Source of the DNA: Agromyces seonyuensis
GTDB taxonomy: Bacteria > Actinomycetota > Actinomycetes > Actinomycetales > Microbacteriaceae
Assembly: GCF_009789225.1 (NCBI RefSeq)
Contig: NZ_WSTA01000028.1
Location: 1-39,441 of the forward strand
Length of the DNA: 39,441 nt
Direction: 5' to 3'
Within the stretch, counting starts at the first letter, position 1, and each line of letters begins with the position of its first letter. The notes under the pieces were generated by a model. The model was given only the letters and a program-made list of their open reading frames with translations, was not told the origin of the DNA and made no database searches. A program made the translations under genes and the position numbers. Of this stretch, positions 16,051 to 23,856 are shown piece after piece.

Positions 16051-16923
16051 TCAGATGCCGAGCTCGGCGATCAGCTCCCGGACTCGGCGGTCGATGTCAT
16101 CGCGGATCGCCCGCACTGCCGACGGCGGCTTGCCGACGGGGTCCTCGAGGTCCCAGTCCAGGTAGCGTCGGCCCGAATAGATCGGGCAGGCATCCCCGCA
16201 GCCCATCGTGACGACGACGTCCGCTGCCCGCACGGCGTCGACGGTGAGGGGTTTGGGGAACTCGCCGCCGATGCCCACTCCGATCTCGTCGAGCGCGCGC
16301 ACGATCTCACCGCGCACCTCCGTGCCGGGCTCGGACCCGGCGGTGCGCACTACGACGCGCTCGCCGGCCAACTGCTTCAGGATCGCCGCGGCCAACTGCG
16401 AACGGCCGGCGTTCTGCACGCAGACGAAGAGCACCCCGGGCACTGCCGCCGGTTCGCCGCCCGTGCGCGCGACCGACTCGAGCCGGCCGGCCGCGAACGC
16501 CGCCGTGCGGGATGCCAGCAGCGGCGCACCGCGTTCGGCGAGCAGGTCGCGGCTCTCGGCGACGTAGGCGGCGATGGTCTCGGCGCCGAAGACACCCCGG
16601 AAGCGCACCGACAGGTCGGCCGTGATCCGCTCGAGGTCGGGCTCCACCTCCGCCGCCGGCCCGCCGAGCAGCGCGGCGACGCGGTCGTACCGGTCCGGCG
16701 CGATCGAGTACCAGACCACCCGGCCCTCGGGCTGCCGGGCGACGAAGCCGTCGGCCAGCAATGCCTTCATGTGGTGGCTGACTGTGGGCTGGCGCAGCCC
16801 GAGCGCTTCGGCGAGGCGACCGACCTGCGCGCGTCCCTCGTCGGCATCCCGGATCAGGCGGAGGATGCGCGCCCGAGTCGGGTCGGCCAGCACGGCGATC
16901 GGCGGCACCACCACTGCATCCAT
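16051..16923 (-). CDS. ArsR-ArsC fusion: HTH regulator joined to arsenate-reductase domain
   Basis: A 290-residue fusion. Residues 1-85 are an ArsR-type winged helix (LRQPTVSHHMKALLADGF, then the wing GRVVWYSI). Residues about 95-150 form a short helical linker domain (FGAETIAAYVAESRDLLAERG). Residues 162-290 are a low-molecular-weight phosphatase-type ArsC with P-loop CVQNAGRS (Cys168 to Arg174), MGCGDACP and EDP. The HTH part contains no cysteine at all; the first Cys is the catalytic one, so it cannot sense arsenite through classical ArsR cysteines. A -10 box TAGACT lies seven bases before the ATG inside a perfect inverted repeat, so the gene probably has its own leaderless, operator-controlled promoter in addition to read-through from arsN. 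Confidence 0.9.
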   Translation of the reverse strand: MDAVVVPPIAVLADPTRARILRLIRDADEGRAQVGRLAEALGLRQPTVSHHMKALLADGFVARQPEGRVVWYSIAPDRYDRVAALLGGPAAEVEPDLERITADLSVRFRGVFGAETIAAYVAESRDLLAERGAPLLASRTAAFAAGRLESVARTGGEPAAVPGVLFVCVQNAGRSQLAAAILKQLAGERVVVRTAGSEPGTEVRGEIVRALDEIGVGIGGEFPKPLTVDAVRAADVVVTMGCGDACPIYSGRRYLDWDLEDPVGKPPSAVRAIRDDIDRRVRELIAELGI

Positions 16924-16937
16924 AGACCGAAGTCTAT
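16922..16937. promoter_or_regulatory. ArsR-type operator overlapping the fusion gene start
   Basis: ATAGAC-CGAA-GTCTAT is a perfect inverted repeat with 6-base arms and a 4-base spacer. It covers the minus-strand -10 box TAGACT and the first bases of the start codon. The layout matches ATCGAC-TACT-GTCGAT upstream of arsR. Confidence 0.65.
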
Positions 16938-16947
16938 CCGCCGCGAC

Positions 16948-17460
16948 CTATTCCAGGCCGTTGACCCGACTGCGTCGTTCGATGAGGATCGTGTCCCGCC
17001 ACGTTCCGGCATTCGGGCCGAGCAGCGACTTGCCGATTCGTTCCCGTCGACCGATCGGCCGGAATCCGCACTGCTCGTGCAGGCGAAGCGACGCGGTGTT
17101 CTCCGGGAAGATCGAGGACTGGATCGTCCAGTACCCCGCCGCGTCGGCGCCGGCGACGAAGGCTTCGAGCAGGAGCTTGCCGACCCCGCGGCCGCGAGCG
17201 TCGCGGTGGACGTAGACCGAATGCTCGATCACGCCGCGGTACGCCGGCCGTCCGGACACGGGGGAAGCCGCCGCCCAGCCGAGCACCCGATCGCCGTCGT
17301 CCGCGACCAACCGGGGTGCATCGATCTTGCCGGCGTCGAACGCGTCCCACGTCGGCGGGGCGACCTCGAAGGTCGCCTCGCCGTCGTCGATGCCGTGCCG
17401 GAAGATTTCCGCCACCGCGGGCCAGTCCGCGGCCGTCAACGGCCGGATCGCGATGGTCAT
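16948..17460 (-). CDS. arsN: GNAT acetyltransferase, ArsN1/phosphinothricin-acetyltransferase type
   Basis: A 170-residue acetyltransferase. The acetyl-CoA pyrophosphate loop reads RDARGRGVGKLLL after the IEHSVYV strand, and the C-terminal block SLRLHEQCGFRPIGRRERIG is typical of the phosphinothricin acetyltransferase group. ArsN1 members of this group acetylate the amino group of the antibiotic arsinothricin and of phosphinothricin. Position inside an arsenic locus supports that role, but substrate choice is not readable from the sequence. The ATG overlaps the stop of the flavoprotein's C-terminal frame (ATGA), so translation was meant to be coupled. It ends 24 bases before the ArsR-ArsC fusion. 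Confidence 0.85.
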   Translation of the reverse strand: MTIAIRPLTAADWPAVAEIFRHGIDDGEATFEVAPPTWDAFDAGKIDAPRLVADDGDRVLGWAAASPVSGRPAYRGVIEHSVYVHRDARGRGVGKLLLEAFVAGADAAGYWTIQSSIFPENTASLRLHEQCGFRPIGRRERIGKSLLGPNAGTWRDTILIERRSRVNGLE

Positions 17461-18850
17461 CCGCCGCAGCTCGATGCCGCCGCCGATGCGTTCGCCTCCG
17501 GCGCCGACTCGCTCACCGCCACCGGGCCGCAACAGCTGTCGGCTGCGTCGCCGAGGTCCGTCGAGCACACGCCGGTCGCCGGCAGTACGAGCCCCACGTT
17601 CGCCGCCGCCTGCAGATCGCCGGCGAGCCACGCGCTCACCGAGCGCACCTGCTCGTAACCGGTCGCGAGCAGGAACGTCGGGGCGCGCCCGTACGACTTC
17701 ATACCGACGATGAAGAAGCCGGGCTCGGGATGCGCCAGCTCGGCGAAGCCGTGCGGCTCGACGGTGCCGCAGGAATGCAGATTCGGGTCGATCAGCGGGG
17801 CGAGCCGTCGGGGGCTTGCACGATCTCGTCGAGGTCCAGGCGGATCTCGCGGAGCACGTCGAGGTCGGGGCGGAACCCGGTCGCGTTCACGACGAGGTCG
17901 CTCTCGTGGGTGACGAGCTCGCCGCCGCGCTGCCCCACGAGCTCGACCGCGGCGGCACCGCTGCGGCGGGCGCGGAGGATCTCGAACCGGTCGACGAGGG
18001 CGACCTCGCCGCGGCGCACCGCGGCGTCGACGCGACCGCCGAGCGCCGAACGGCCCTCGAGTTCATCATCGGGCGACGACGAGACGCGCACGGCCGAGCG
18101 GTTGCGGATGAGCCACGTCACCCGGGTGCCGGGCACCTCCCGCGCCAGCTGCACGAGGCCGAGGAGGGTGTTCGCGGCCGAGTGGCCGGCGCCGACGACC
18201 GTCGTGTGCTTGCCGGCGAAGAGGTCGCGATCGCGGCCGAGCACGTCCGGAAGAGCCGGCTGCACGAGGTCGGCGATCTCCTCGAGACCGAGCAGCGACA
18301 GACCGGAGGAGGACAGGGAGTTCGGGGTGCGGTAGGTGCCGGACGCGTCGATGACGGCCCGCGCCTCGAGCTCCTCGATGCCGTCGGCCGTGCGGATGCG
18401 CACGAGGAACGGCGTCACGGCTCGGTTCGCCGAGCGGGTGCGGTCCATCCCCACGCGGCTGACCGCGATCGCCTCGGTGCGCATGCGGGTGCGCGAGGCG
18501 ATCACGGTCAGCCGCGACAGGGGCAGCAGGTACGCCTCGACCAGCTCGGCGCCGGACGGGGCCCGTTCGGGCGCGGGCACCGACCAAGCCGGGTCGGCTG
18601 CCTGGAGCAGGCGCACCGAGGCGGGATCGACCAGGTGCTTCCACGTGGAGAACAGGCGCGTGTGACCCCAGGATCGCACGCTGTCGGCGACGTCGTGGCC
18701 GGCCTCGAGGATCGTGAAGTCGATGCCGCGCTCGGCGAAGTTCGCGGCGGCGGCCAGACCGATCGGACCGGCACCGATGATCACGACCGGCAGCGTCGCG
18801 AGCCGATCCGAGACCGGTACCCGCGGAGTGGGATCCGACAGCGTCACCAT
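17457..18850 (-). pseudogene. ArsO-like flavoprotein monooxygenase split by a one-base frameshift
   Basis: The N-terminal frame runs from 18850 to a stop at 17792 (352 residues), with the FAD motif IIGAGPIGLAAA and the NADPH motif VVGAGHSAANTLLG, as in the flavin-binding monooxygenases (ArsO-like) of actinobacterial arsenic loci. The protein clearly continues in the next frame: RLAPLIDPNLHSCG, then PGFFIVGMKSYGRAPTF and EQVRSVSAWLAGD, to the stop at 17457. One extra G in the G5 run at 17810-17814 (six C's on the coding strand) would restore one frame of about 464 residues. This is either a real loss of about 110 C-terminal residues or a base-call error in a homopolymer. Starts: ATG at 18850 (two bases after GGAGG) or GTG at 18847 (five bases). 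Confidence 0.85.
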
Positions 18851-18881
18851 GACCTCCGTAGTGAAGAACTTCGATGGGGCG

Positions 18882-18910
18882 AGCATCCAGGATCTATCGA
18901 TGGATGTCAA
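18882..18910 (-). promoter_or_regulatory. Promoter of the minus-strand arsenic operon
   Basis: On the minus strand, TTGACA (18910-18905) is separated by 17 bases from GATGCT (18887-18882), a consensus -35 and a fair -10. The -35 lies inside the first of two abutting ArsR-type repeats. Confidence 0.6.
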
Positions 18911-18927
18911 TATCGACTACTGTCGAT
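18896..18927. promoter_or_regulatory. Two abutting ArsR-type operators
   Basis: ATCGAT-GGAT-GTCAAT (18896-18911) is followed without a gap by ATCGAC-TACT-GTCGAT (18912-18927). The second is a perfect inverted repeat, the first has one mismatched pair. The left unit covers the -35 of the minus operon; the right unit covers the arsR -10 box TACTGT (18918-18923), six bases before the arsR ATG. Confidence 0.65.
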
Positions 18928-18929
18928 GC

Positions 18930-19277
18930 ATGACGATGCTCGAGATCACCGACATCAGCGCCTCGACGTGCTGCGCGCCGCTCGTGCGCGAACCGCTGCC
19001 GGTCGAGGAAGCGGCCGCGCTCGCGCACACGATGAAGGCCCTCGCCGACCCCGCCCGGCTCCGGCTGCTCTCGATCGTCGCCTCGTCCGAGGGTCATGAG
19101 GCGTGCGTCTGCGACCTGATCGAGCCGGTCGGCCTCAGCCAGCCGACCGTCTCCCACCACCTCAAGATCCTCACCGAAGCCGGGTTTCTCAGCCGCTCCA
19201 AGCGCGGCACCTGGGCCTACTACGCGCTCGTGCCCGGCGCCCTGGATCGGCTCGCTGCGCTCTTCACCGCGGTGTGA
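18930..19277 (+). CDS. arsR: Arsenite-responsive ArsR repressor
   Basis: A 115-residue ArsR/SmtB-family repressor. The helix-turn-helix is SQPTVSHHLKILTEAGFL with the wing KRGTWAYYAL. Metal-site cysteines are Cys14 and Cys15 (TCCAP) near the N terminus and Cys59/Cys61 (CVCDL), the arrangement described for the Corynebacterium-type ArsR, which binds As(III) with an N-terminal pair and a third Cys. It should leave its operator when arsenite binds. The ATG stands six bases after the -10 box TACTGT and has no ribosome site, so the message is probably leaderless. It is divergent from the flavoprotein-arsN-fusion-arsC genes and very likely controls both directions. A strong hairpin follows 57 bases after the stop. 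Confidence 0.92.
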   Translation: MTMLEITDISASTCCAPLVREPLPVEEAAALAHTMKALADPARLRLLSIVASSEGHEACVCDLIEPVGLSQPTVSHHLKILTEAGFLSRSKRGTWAYYALVPGALDRLAALFTAV

Positions 19278-19333
19278 GGGCGACTGCGGAATGTCTCAGG
19301 CATGCCGAGCTTGTCGATGCGCGTGGCGACGAA

Positions 19334-19355
19334 ACCGTCGCGTCTCCGCGACGGT
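19334..19355 (+). terminator. Hairpin terminator after arsR
   Basis: ACCGTCGCG-TCTC-CGCGACGGT is a perfect 9-base stem with a 4-base loop, 57 bases beyond the arsR stop. No T-run. Confidence 0.6.
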
Positions 19356-19469
19356 GCGCATCCGGCACAGAAGCGTCCCGAAACCAGGCCACCGCGTCGG
19401 CCGGAAGGTGGAAGCCTTCGGCGAGCTCGCGGCAGCTCGCGGCATCCCGATGGGCGTCGGCAACCGATC

Positions 19470-19504
19470 GGGCGGACGGCGCCGCCGCGCGGCGTCGTCC
19501 GCCC
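19470..19504. repeat. Long GC hairpin in the gap before the TspO-like gene
   Basis: GGGCGGACG (19470-19478) pairs with CGTCCGCCC (19496-19504), and the inner GCGCC/GGCG bases extend the stem to about 14 pairs. It may be a second terminator or the remains of one. Confidence 0.4.
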
Positions 19505-19616
19505 ATGCCGGGCGGCACTGGACGCACGAACGATCGCTTGTCAACCCGGCTGCGGTGCGCGCCGCGACGTGCGACGTTGAGTCCACGGACACCGCCGTCG
19601 ACGAAGGGACGAGACC

Positions 19617-20444
19617 ATGACCGCCGCTTCCACCGCTCCGCGCACCTCATCCGCAGCCGGACGCGATCTCGCCCGCCAGGTGATCGTGCTTGTGAGTTCC
19701 GTGCTCGCGATCGTCGCCGCGTTCATCGGCTCCGGCGTCGTGGTCGGCACGCCGATCCAGGATGCCGCCGGCGGGTACCTCGGCGCCGACTCGACGCTCA
19801 TCGCACCGGGCAGCGGTGCGTTCCGCATCTGGAGCGCCATCTACGTCGGCATGCTCGGGTACGCGATCTGGCAGTCGCTGCCGGCGCAGCGCGACGACGA
19901 GCGGCAGCGTCGGCTCGGCTGGTGGGTCGTCGCGTCGCTCGTACTGAACGCGGTCTGGATCGCGAGCGTGCAGCTCGACCTGCTCGCCCTGAGCCTGCCG
20001 ATCATCGTCGTGCTGCTCGTCGTGCTCTGCCGTCTCTTCGTCATCCTCCGCCGCTCGGCCCCGAAGCACCGCATCGAAGCGGTGCTCGCCGACGGCTCGA
20101 TCGGCCTCTACCTGGGCTGGGTCGTCGTCGCGACGGCGGCGAACACGGCCGCCGTCCTGGTCGCCGCGGGCTTCGACGGGTTCGGACTCGACCCGGAGGT
20201 CTGGGCGGTGCTCGTGCTGGCGGTCGCGGCCGCGGTCGGCATCGCCCTCGCGGTCTGGGGCGGCGGCCGCATCGCCCCGGCGCTGTCGTTGAGCTGGGGG
20301 CTCGTCTGGGTCGGCGTCGCCCGCCTGACCGACGAGCCGGCCTCGACGACGACCGGGATCGCCGCGCTGATCGCCGCCGCCGCCGTACTCGTCGTGACCG
20401 CGATCGCCCGCATCCGGCACGATCGAGGGTCGCGGGCCGCGTGA
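19617..20444 (+). CDS. TspO/MBR-related tryptophan-rich membrane protein
   Basis: A 275-residue membrane protein with about seven hydrophobic helices. FRIWSAIYVGMLGYAIWQSLP, WWVVASLVLNAVWIA and LYLGWVVVATAANTAA are typical of the long TspO/MBR-like 'tryptophan-rich sensory protein' group, in which aromatic residues line a tetrapyrrole- or sterol-binding bundle in short TspO proteins. Whether these longer relatives bind porphyrins is not known. The start is the ATG following GAAGGGACGAGACC, an acceptable ribosome site. It stands alone between the arsenic locus and a strong terminator, so no partner suggests its role. Confidence 0.75.
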   Translation: MTAASTAPRTSSAAGRDLARQVIVLVSSVLAIVAAFIGSGVVVGTPIQDAAGGYLGADSTLIAPGSGAFRIWSAIYVGMLGYAIWQSLPAQRDDERQRRLGWWVVASLVLNAVWIASVQLDLLALSLPIIVVLLVVLCRLFVILRRSAPKHRIEAVLADGSIGLYLGWVVVATAANTAAVLVAAGFDGFGLDPEVWAVLVLAVAAAVGIALAVWGGGRIAPALSLSWGLVWVGVARLTDEPASTTTGIAALIAAAAVLVVTAIARIRHDRGSRAA

Positions 20445-20468
20445 CGCCGCCCGCTCGCTGAACGACGA

Positions 20469-20508
20469 GAGACGGCGGGCGGATCCCTTCGGATCCGCCC
20501 GCCGTCTC
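20469..20508. terminator. Perfect bidirectional terminator hairpin
   Basis: An 18-base perfect stem (20469-20486 with 20491-20508, beginning GAGACGGCGG and ending CCGCCGTCTC) closed by a CTTC loop. It lies 24 bases after the TspO-like stop and 27 bases beyond the convergent GH3 stop, so it can serve both. Confidence 0.85.
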
Positions 20509-20535
20509 GGATGCCTCGGGCCGGCAGCCCGTGCG

Positions 20536-22320
20536 TCAGATCGTCAGGCCGTGCCCGAATCGGAACAGCGGGTCCGCCGTGTCGAAGGGCACGTCGGGGC
20601 GGGAGGCCTCGACCGCGGCCATCGAGCGCGGCACGTCGAACGGGAGGCGTCCCTGCGGGGTCGCCGCACCGGTGAGCACGTCGAGGAGGGCCGCGCCGCT
20701 CGCGCCCCAGTTCGCCGTGACGGCGGCCGCGACCTCGGTGATCGGCTCGAGGATCGCCGGGCGGTCGAGCAGCACGTCGACGACGGCCGGCACGGTGGCC
20801 GCGACGTCGCGCACGTGCGCGAGCGTCTCCTCGGGGAAGTCGAGCGATCCCGCGTGGAAGAAGTTCTCGAATGCCGTTGCGCGCTGCTCGAACGGCGCGT
20901 GCAGGCGCAGCACCGCGACGTCCGCCTCGGCGGGGGTCTCGACGAGTTCGCCGTAGGCGGCGGCGATCTCGGGGGCGATGCCCTCGACGTAGAGCTTCGC
21001 GCCCGCGGCGAGCGGCAGCACCCCGGCGTTGGTGAGCACGGTGATCGAGGCGCGCTGCGCGGCGTCGCCCGCGGCGCGGAAGTCGGCGCGGCCGACGATC
21101 TCGTCCGCGGCGTCCTCGTCCACGTAGGGGGCCTCGAACAGCCCGAGCTCGAACTTCTCGCGGAGGATGCGCCGCGCCGAGACATCCAGACGGGCTTCGG
21201 TGATCTCGCCGTCCTCGACGAGCCGCACGAGCAGGTCGGGGCAGGCCTCGCCGCCGAACTGGTCGGCGCCGGCGTCGAGCACCTTCGCCATGCGCTCGGC
21301 CTCCGTCAGGTGCTCGACGCCCCACGCGCGGGCGGCGTGGTGGTCGCCGAAGATCTCGGCGTCGGTGATGAGCCCCCAGTCGGTGCAGACGAGGCCGTCG
21401 AAACCGAAGCGCTCGCGCAGGAGCCCGGTGATGATCGACTTGTTGAAGCCGAAGCCGACCTCCTCGTACTCGGTGCCGACGGGCATCCCGTAGTACGGCA
21501 TGATCTGGCGCGTGCCGGCCGCGAAGGCCTCCGCGAACGGCTGCAGGTGCAGCTCGAACTGCCCGCCCGGGTAGACCTGCTCGCGCCCGTAGGGGAAGTG
21601 CGGGTCCTCGCCGTCGAACTGCGGGCCGCCGCCCGGGAAGTGCTTCGTCATCGTCGAGACGGACCCGGGCCCGAACGACTCGCCCTGGAAGCCGCGGATG
21701 TAGGCGGCGCCGAGCCGGCCGGTCAGTTCGGCGTCCTCGCCGAAGGTCGCCGTGCCGCGCGCCCAGCGGGGCTCGGTCGCGAGGTCGATCTGGGGGTGCA
21801 GGGCGACGCGCAGGCCGACGGCGGTGTACTCCTGGCGCGCGATGTCGCCGAAGCGCTCGACGAGCGCCTCGTCGCGGATCGCCGCGAGGCCCATCGTCTC
21901 GGGCCACTGCGAGAAGGGGCCCGCCATGATCGCCGCGCCGGGGTTGTCGCTGAACGAGTGCCGCGGGTCGGTCGAGAGCGTCACCGGGATACCGAGCCGG
22001 GTGGATGCCGCGAGGCGCTGCAGCGCGTTGTGCCATTCGGCGATGTCGCGCCCCGTGGGCGCCGCGCCGAGCAGGTTGAAGTGGGTCAGGTGCCGCTGCT
22101 CGACGAAGTCGACGGCCGACGGCAGCCCGAACGCCGGGTTGCCCGACTCGAGGTCGCCGATGCCGATCATGGTGTGGAAGAACAGCCCGGCCTTCTCCTC
22201 GAGGGTCATCTCGGCGAGCAGCAGCTCGACCCGCGTCTCGACGGGCAGGCTCGCGTCGAGCCAGAGGCGCTCGTCGGGCGCCCCGGGGCGGTCGGCTGCG
22301 GTGAGGGTGGCGTCGGTCAT
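20536..22320 (-). CDS. Glycoside hydrolase family 3 beta-glycosidase
   Basis: A 594-residue cytosolic GH3 enzyme. The N-terminal barrel has STDPRHSFSDN (116-126), TEPRWARGTATFGED (182-196) and KHFPGGGP (226-233). The catalytic nucleophile is Asp314 in LVCTDWG. A C-terminal alpha/beta sandwich follows (ITVLTNAGVLPL onwards) and ends FRFGHGLTI. The family removes glucose or xylose from the non-reducing end of beta-linked oligosaccharides. The protein is shorter than GH3 enzymes that carry a fibronectin-like third domain and lacks a signal peptide, so the sugar must be imported first, fitting the sugar MFS just upstream. No clear ribosome site precedes the ATG. Confidence 0.9.
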   Translation of the reverse strand: MTDATLTAADRPGAPDERLWLDASLPVETRVELLLAEMTLEEKAGLFFHTMIGIGDLESGNPAFGLPSAVDFVEQRHLTHFNLLGAAPTGRDIAEWHNALQRLAASTRLGIPVTLSTDPRHSFSDNPGAAIMAGPFSQWPETMGLAAIRDEALVERFGDIARQEYTAVGLRVALHPQIDLATEPRWARGTATFGEDAELTGRLGAAYIRGFQGESFGPGSVSTMTKHFPGGGPQFDGEDPHFPYGREQVYPGGQFELHLQPFAEAFAAGTRQIMPYYGMPVGTEYEEVGFGFNKSIITGLLRERFGFDGLVCTDWGLITDAEIFGDHHAARAWGVEHLTEAERMAKVLDAGADQFGGEACPDLLVRLVEDGEITEARLDVSARRILREKFELGLFEAPYVDEDAADEIVGRADFRAAGDAAQRASITVLTNAGVLPLAAGAKLYVEGIAPEIAAAYGELVETPAEADVAVLRLHAPFEQRATAFENFFHAGSLDFPEETLAHVRDVAATVPAVVDVLLDRPAILEPITEVAAAVTANWGASGAALLDVLTGAATPQGRLPFDVPRSMAAVEASRPDVPFDTADPLFRFGHGLTI

Positions 22321-22370
22321 GGGGTTCTCGATTCGTCTCGGGCGCAGCGTGCAATGCGCGGTACGGGATG

Positions 22371-22407
22371 CGGCGTCCGCCGGACCGGTGCGGGCCGGCG
22401 GACGCCG
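22371..22407 (-). terminator. Hairpin between the sugar MFS and GH3 genes
   Basis: CGGCGTCCGCCGG pairs perfectly with CCGGCGGACGCCG around an 11-base loop, six bases after the MFS stop. It may attenuate read-through into the GH3 gene or protect the end of the MFS message. Confidence 0.65.
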
Positions 22408-22412
22408 AGGGC

Positions 22413-23717
22413 CTACTTGACGCCCTTGATGCGGTAGACGAGCACGGCGCCGGCGAAGGCGACGAGCGCGCCGAAGAGGTACCAGACGGTGTAGCCGCCG
22501 AGCGGGGTCGCGGCGCCGAGCGCGATGATCGACGGCGCGATCGCGGGGGCGATCGACTGCGGGAGGGCGTTGGCCATGTTGAGCACGCCGAGGTCCTTCG
22601 CAGTGTCCTCCGGGTTCGGCAGGACCTCGGTGGCGAGGGCCAGGTCAACCGAGAAGAACGAGCCGGCGCCGAAGCCGATGATCGCCTGGGCGACGATCAC
22701 CATGGGGATGCTCGGCGCCACGGCGAGCAGCACGAGGCCGACGACCATGACGAGGCCGGCGAGCGTGACGAAGAGGCGGCGCTTCTTGAGCTTGTCGGAG
22801 AGGAAGCCGCCGAGGGGGCTCGAGATCATCATGGTGACGGTCGCGGCGATGTTGGCGGCGAGGATGACGCCGATCGCACCCTGCTCGTCGAGCGCGAACT
22901 TCTCGGTGAGGAAGAACGGCAGGAACGTCGCGATGCCGGCGTAGCCGAACATGATGAAGAACTTCGTGATCCACACCCAGCCCATGTCGGGGTGCTTGAC
23001 GGGGTTGAAGACGAACGAGCCGAAGAACTGGCCGATCGTGAGGCGATGAGCCGGCTTCTCCTCGAGGCGACGGTCCTTGACGACGAGCACGAACAGCACG
23101 GCGAGCACGGCCGCGATGGCGCCGGGCACGAAGAAGCGCGCGAAGTCCGCCGAGAGGAAGTTCACGAGCGTCGTGCCGGCGAGGATCGCGAGGGGCGTGG
23201 TGATGCCGACGATGCCGGAGACCTTGCCACGGTCCTTCGTGGGCACCTGATCGGGCAGGGTCGCGTTCGCCGCGGCGAGCATCGCGTTCATCGCCGCCTG
23301 CACGAGGCACCAGGCGAGCAGGACGACCCAGACCGAGGTCGCGACGCCGATCAGAGCGAAGCCGGCGAGCCCGATGAGGGCACCGCCGAGCACCCACGGC
23401 CGGCGCATGCCGAATCGGGACGTGGTGCGGTCGGAGAGCCGGCCGGCGAGCGGGTTGGCGATGAGCGCGAAGAGGGCGCCGACGCCGAGGATCAGGCCGA
23501 GGCTGCCCGTGGCCTCCTCCGGGGACGCCGAGATGTGCTGAACCTTGAAGGCCATCGACACCATGACGGGCGTGAGGAGGGCGAGGTACACGCCGAAGTT
23601 GACACCGGCGAGCGTCGGGGTGAACCCGCGCGGCGTCTTGGCGGGCGTGGTGCCGGGGGCTTTGAAGCTCGTGGTGCCGACCTGGGCGGCGATTGCGGCG
23701 GCGGACAACTCTGTCAC
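22413..23717 (-). CDS. MFS sugar/oligosaccharide importer
   Basis: A 434-residue 12-helix transporter starting at GTG 23717 (VTELSAAAIAAQ), six bases after AAAGGA. The first helices contain VNFGVYLALLTPVMVSMAFKV, followed by a motif-A-like LAGRLSDRTTSRFGMRRPW, as in sugar:proton symporters of the SLC45/GPH-like type. A second motif-A copy, LGGFLSDKLKKRR, opens the second half. Upstream of a cytosolic GH3 glycosidase and divergent from a regulator, it probably brings in beta-linked disaccharides; the exact sugar is unknown. A promoter TTACCA, 17 bases, TATCAT (23799-23771, minus strand) lies in the divergent gap. Confidence 0.85.
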   Translation of the reverse strand: MTELSAAAIAAQVGTTSFKAPGTTPAKTPRGFTPTLAGVNFGVYLALLTPVMVSMAFKVQHISASPEEATGSLGLILGVGALFALIANPLAGRLSDRTTSRFGMRRPWVLGGALIGLAGFALIGVATSVWVVLLAWCLVQAAMNAMLAAANATLPDQVPTKDRGKVSGIVGITTPLAILAGTTLVNFLSADFARFFVPGAIAAVLAVLFVLVVKDRRLEEKPAHRLTIGQFFGSFVFNPVKHPDMGWVWITKFFIMFGYAGIATFLPFFLTEKFALDEQGAIGVILAANIAATVTMMISSPLGGFLSDKLKKRRLFVTLAGLVMVVGLVLLAVAPSIPMVIVAQAIIGFGAGSFFSVDLALATEVLPNPEDTAKDLGVLNMANALPQSIAPAIAPSIIALGAATPLGGYTVWYLFGALVAFAGAVLVYRIKGVK

Positions 23718-23787
23718 GGACGTTCCTTTCACGACGGTGTCGGGGGTTCGACCCGAAGGCGAACGTCACGATGATACATACAATCCG

Positions 23788-23797
23788 ACCACTTGGT
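23788..23797. promoter_or_regulatory. Candidate operator of the beta-glycoside genes
   Basis: ACCA-CT-TGGT overlaps the minus-strand -35 (TTACCA). A related element, GACTGGGTGGTA (23809-23820), repeats 8 of 12 bases of GACCACTTGGTA (23787-23798). Both lie between the MFS and the double-TetR gene. Confidence 0.4.
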
Positions 23798-23856
23798 AAC
23801 TGAATGCCGACTGGGTGGTAGCCATGCGAGAATGTCAGGGTGAGGGGTGCACGGCG

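Larger units (their letters stand above)
19278..19616. other. 339-base gap without a supported gene
   Basis: The gap holds two strong hairpins (19334-19355 and 19470-19504) and a direct repeat of AGCTCGCGGC near 19420-19439. On the minus strand a frame contains a protein-like stretch, LAEGFHLPADAVAWFRD, but it has no ribosome site, start or family I recognise, so it may be a gene remnant. No promoter is evident apart from the region just before 19617. Confidence 0.4.
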
